From: Saxidomus purpurata
Lineage: Eukaryota > Mollusca > Bivalvia > Venerida > Veneridae
Direction: 5' to 3'
Assembly (NCBI GenBank): GCA_022818135.1
Contig: JAFMSR010000007.1
Location: 31,821,798-31,885,797, forward strand
Length of the DNA: 64,000 bases
The notes beneath the pieces were generated by a model. That model had not been told where the DNA came from and ran no database searches. It saw nothing but the letters and a program-made list of their open reading frames with translations. This document shows, piece by piece, positions 61,308 to 64,000 of the stretch (its first letter is position 1; each line of letters starts with the position of its first letter). Made by a program: the position numbers and the translations under genes.

Positions 61308-61526
61308 CACGTGATAAGGAAAACCAATCACAATAGGGCGTGCCATGGCCGATTAGTGACGTTTACATTCATTGAAAAAAACATTGACCATATTTGGCTA
61401 CGCTACTATAATCGAGAATACTTGCGCAAGCGCAGCATGTACCTGTAAGGTCATGATAAATGAGTGACCAATCAATGGTAAGGTCAGATGTCAACACATT
61501 GTATTTCCACGATTTTCACGCACGCC
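61308..61526 (+). promoter_or_regulatory. promoter-like cluster: E-box, CCAAT boxes, NRF1-type site
   Basis: CACGTG at 61308-61313, CCAAT at 61323-61327 and again at 61468-61472, and an NRF1-like TGCGCAAGCGCA at 61423-61434, all within 220 bp. They lead into an ATG with a strong donor downstream. No TATA box is evident, as in housekeeping promoters. Confidence 0.45.
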
Positions 61527-61559
61527 ATGTGGACAGGCAAAATGTATACAGCCGAACAG
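61527..61559 (+). CDS. candidate first coding exon, 11 codons
   Basis: MWTGKMYTAEQ ends in CAG followed by GTAAAT, a strong splice donor in phase 0. The start has G at -3. The upstream cluster supports it as the first exon of a gene running out of the window to the right, with a LINE in its first intron. Eleven residues do not identify the protein. Transcript evidence would settle it; a chance match is possible. Confidence 0.35.
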
Positions 61560-62070
61560 GTAAATAATTATACTTATCATTGACGTTTAGTGCAGTATTT
61601 GTTATTTATTTATTCACATAAGTATAATATAAATAATGTAAATGTAGGCAACTGTTTATGTATTTGTCTAATAGCGTAGCATAAAATGCCACGTGACTAT
61701 GATTAGAATTTGCTGACATACATGACAACAGCTGCTGGTGTGTATAATTTACTAAACAGTACAGCAGCCTACATTGCAAATTCTAGCAAGTACATTACAA
61801 ATTAATTTTTTACAAACCAGACGGCTCGGACTGAATTACCTGCCTCGATTAGTTTATCTTTGCTGTATATTCTGTGCTTAAAATGTGCATGATAATCGGC
61901 TATTTATCACTTTTATCAATATTAAATTTTATCAATAAACGTATGAAGATCTATGTTGTAATTTGGGTATGTATTCTTATAACACTATAAACTGATTAGT
62001 TATTTTATACATATAAATAGGTATATTTACAGTACATATCAAATAATTATTATAACAACGGATAACAGAA

Positions 62071-63478
62071 TTACGCATTTATCAAGGAGTTTCTAAGGGT
62101 GAAGGCATGGTAAACATAGTGGCTTAATTTCTTAATAGTGGTTTTATTAGTAGATTCCATAAGCTCAATAAACTTCATGACACTTGGATTTCTATAATAG
62201 TACACACTTATGTACTGTATTCTTAACTGTTGATAAGCGGGACATACAAGAACAAAATGATGCTCATCTTCTATATCTAATGTGTTACAGATTGAACAGT
62301 ACCGCTGGTGCCTCTCAGTTCTATTTTGTGCATAGCGTCCAGTTTCAATTCTTAAATTGTGGGATGACAGCCTCAACCTTGACAGAGGAATTCGATATTT
62401 ACAAGGTAACTCATTTAGATACATTTCTAAAGCAAAATGTGTCTTAAAATGCTTGTATAAACTAAGACTACTAGAATTAGCAATAGTGTTGTTCCATGTC
62501 TGTACAAATACATCATATAATCTCTGCTTGAATATCAGAGGAAAGTGTTTCAAATCAACACTATTAGGATTCTGCCACACATAAGAAAAACCATAATTAT
62601 CTAACAATGATTTAACATTGAAAGCCCAGTTTTTGGCATTACCGTGTTGTACTTGCTTAACTAATACATTATATAACACAGTTACAATAATATTTTCAGA
62701 ATTTACAATTTTACACCAGTATTTGATGATTCTTGCATATCTATTTATATACAAAGGAAATCTAGCGAGCTCACCATATACACCCATGTTACTACTTGAA
62801 GACTTAACTTTTAACAAACTTTTACAGAATTTTAGATGTACACGCTCTATTTCCTTGGACTTAGAAAAACCCCATACCTCGCTAGCATAACTTAGTGTAG
62901 ATCCTACAAATGCATCAAACAACTGGCAAGTAATTTTAGGTGATAGATGATATTTCTTAATATTATTCGTTAACACGTTTAGGGCTTTTAGACCCTTCCC
63001 AGCTATGGTTTCTTGATTAAGTGCAAAATTACCAGTGTAGTTGAATACCGTACCAAGGTAGTTAAAATCATTTACTACTTCAAGATTATTTCCTCCGTAG
63101 TTCCAGTGCTCATCGGCTCTTAAGTTACCACGTTTCCTAAACACCATTGCTTTTGTTTTACTTATATTCACTTCTAATCCCCATGTATCACAATATATTT
63201 TCAGCATATCAAGATTACATTGCAAGTCGTGAGGTGTTTCACCAAAAATAACCATGTCATCAGCAAACAACATCAGTATCAAGGTAATATCATCTATACA
63301 CAAACCACATGTTTGATCTTTCTGCAAAAATAGCTCCAGGTCTTCAACAAATAGTGAAAAAAGTAAAGGGGACAGTACCTCCCCTTGTTTTAACCCAACT
63401 GCACATTCGAAAAAGTCTGAGTATGAATTACACCCTTGAACACAAGACTTCACTTTGTTGAGAGTCAATCTGAAATGA
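62071..63478 (-). mobile_element. 5'-truncated LINE with 465-codon open frame
   Basis: The minus-strand frame from 63468 to 62071 is uninterrupted. It starts inside the reverse-transcriptase palm: FFECAVGLKQGEVLSPLLFS, then the catalytic LMLFADDMVIFGE, then LEVNISKTKAMVF and NYLGTVF. The C-terminal part has LRIETGRYAQN and CSICNTLDIEDEHHFVLVCP, the same zinc-finger-like end as the LINE at 18.4-20.9 kb. The RT fingers and endonuclease are absent, so it cannot move by itself. The clean frame suggests recent insertion. Homology stops near 63,478. Confidence 0.85.
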
Positions 63479-64000
63479 GGAAAATTTAAATGGGTTGATG
63501 GTTGGCCCCATCAAAATTAAAGTTGAGCATGAAAGTTTATGAGGGTGTAAGCTTTCGTTAAGCCTTACAGCTTGGCAAAAAAATAAAATGTTGCGTTGGC
63601 TAGGAGTTTGTATTGTAACGTAAATGTTCTTTTGAAAGTCAGATTTTTAAATTATATAGGATAAGGGGCTTCAAAATTTTGATATTAATAGCTTTAAATG
63701 CTATATAATAATAGCAAAATGTAGCAAATACAAAAATGTACCGGTACAATATCTTTCAGCTGAATATTTCCACTTTACAGAATTGTTATGTTTTGTCTTT
63801 TTTGAGTTCTTAGGGACTACAAAAGTATGTTTAATTCACTAATGGCACAATATTCTTTTGTATCAGCATCCAAGTTCCTACACAATGTCATGCGGCTTCA
63901 TAATAGTATATTTCAGTCATTTTTAGCTGTAAATCCGTATAAAATTAGCTGGTTATGATATTAAATACATCTTAAAGTATCTAGCAGAAGTCTTCAAAGG
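63479..64000. other. no recognised gene at the right edge
   Basis: AT-rich sequence with no frame or repeat I can name. If the 61.5-kb exon is real, this is intron. Confidence 0.4.

Overview
This is AT-rich invertebrate nuclear DNA. Genes are intron-split with GT-AG junctions and single short exons spread over kilobases. tRNA-derived SINEs, LINEs, MITEs and minisatellites are dense, and there is one 500-base scaffold gap. Several dispersed repeats (the GTCCGGAC / AAGGTCAAGGTCACACTT family and the repeat ending near GACGCCGGGGCGAG) look like ones I know from bivalve molluscs. I therefore infer a bivalve, probably a clam, but the sequence alone does not prove the species.

Layout. 1-640: tandem dispersed repeat. 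4.37-5.78 kb (+): last two exons of a single-pass membrane protein with a long Q/P-rich tail. 13.05-17.02 kb (+): a complete five-exon arylacetamide-deacetylase-like serine hydrolase with an intact catalytic triad. 18.2-23.2 kb and 31.1-33.7 kb (-): two tandem paralogues encoding small secreted cysteine-rich proteins (IGFBP-N-like domain plus C-terminal thyroglobulin type-1 domain), with matching exon lengths and phases. The first has a LINE in intron 3. The last exon of the second is split in this assembly by a homopolymer block. Between the paralogues, at 23,890-29,258, lies a 5.4-kb foldback-type mobile element made almost wholly of modular repeats in opposite orientations, flanked by a 9-bp direct repeat. 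39.99-44.81 kb (+): a gene encoding an N-terminal CARD followed by six U1/JAZ-type C2H2 zinc fingers, the fold known to bind double-stranded RNA. One or more of its exons are probably in the scaffold gap. 45-61 kb is mostly repeats and MITEs. 61.3-61.56 kb (+) holds a promoter-like cluster and a candidate first coding exon. 62.07-63.48 kb (-) is a 5'-truncated LINE with a 465-codon open frame.

The two observations most likely to be new are the CARD plus dsRNA-type zinc-finger protein (an architecture suggesting an innate immune nucleic-acid sensor or adaptor) and the giant foldback element with combinatorial spacers. The tandem IGFBP-like/thyroglobulin pair is a clear local gene duplication. 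Functions are inferred from domain patterns read by eye; no database search was possible.
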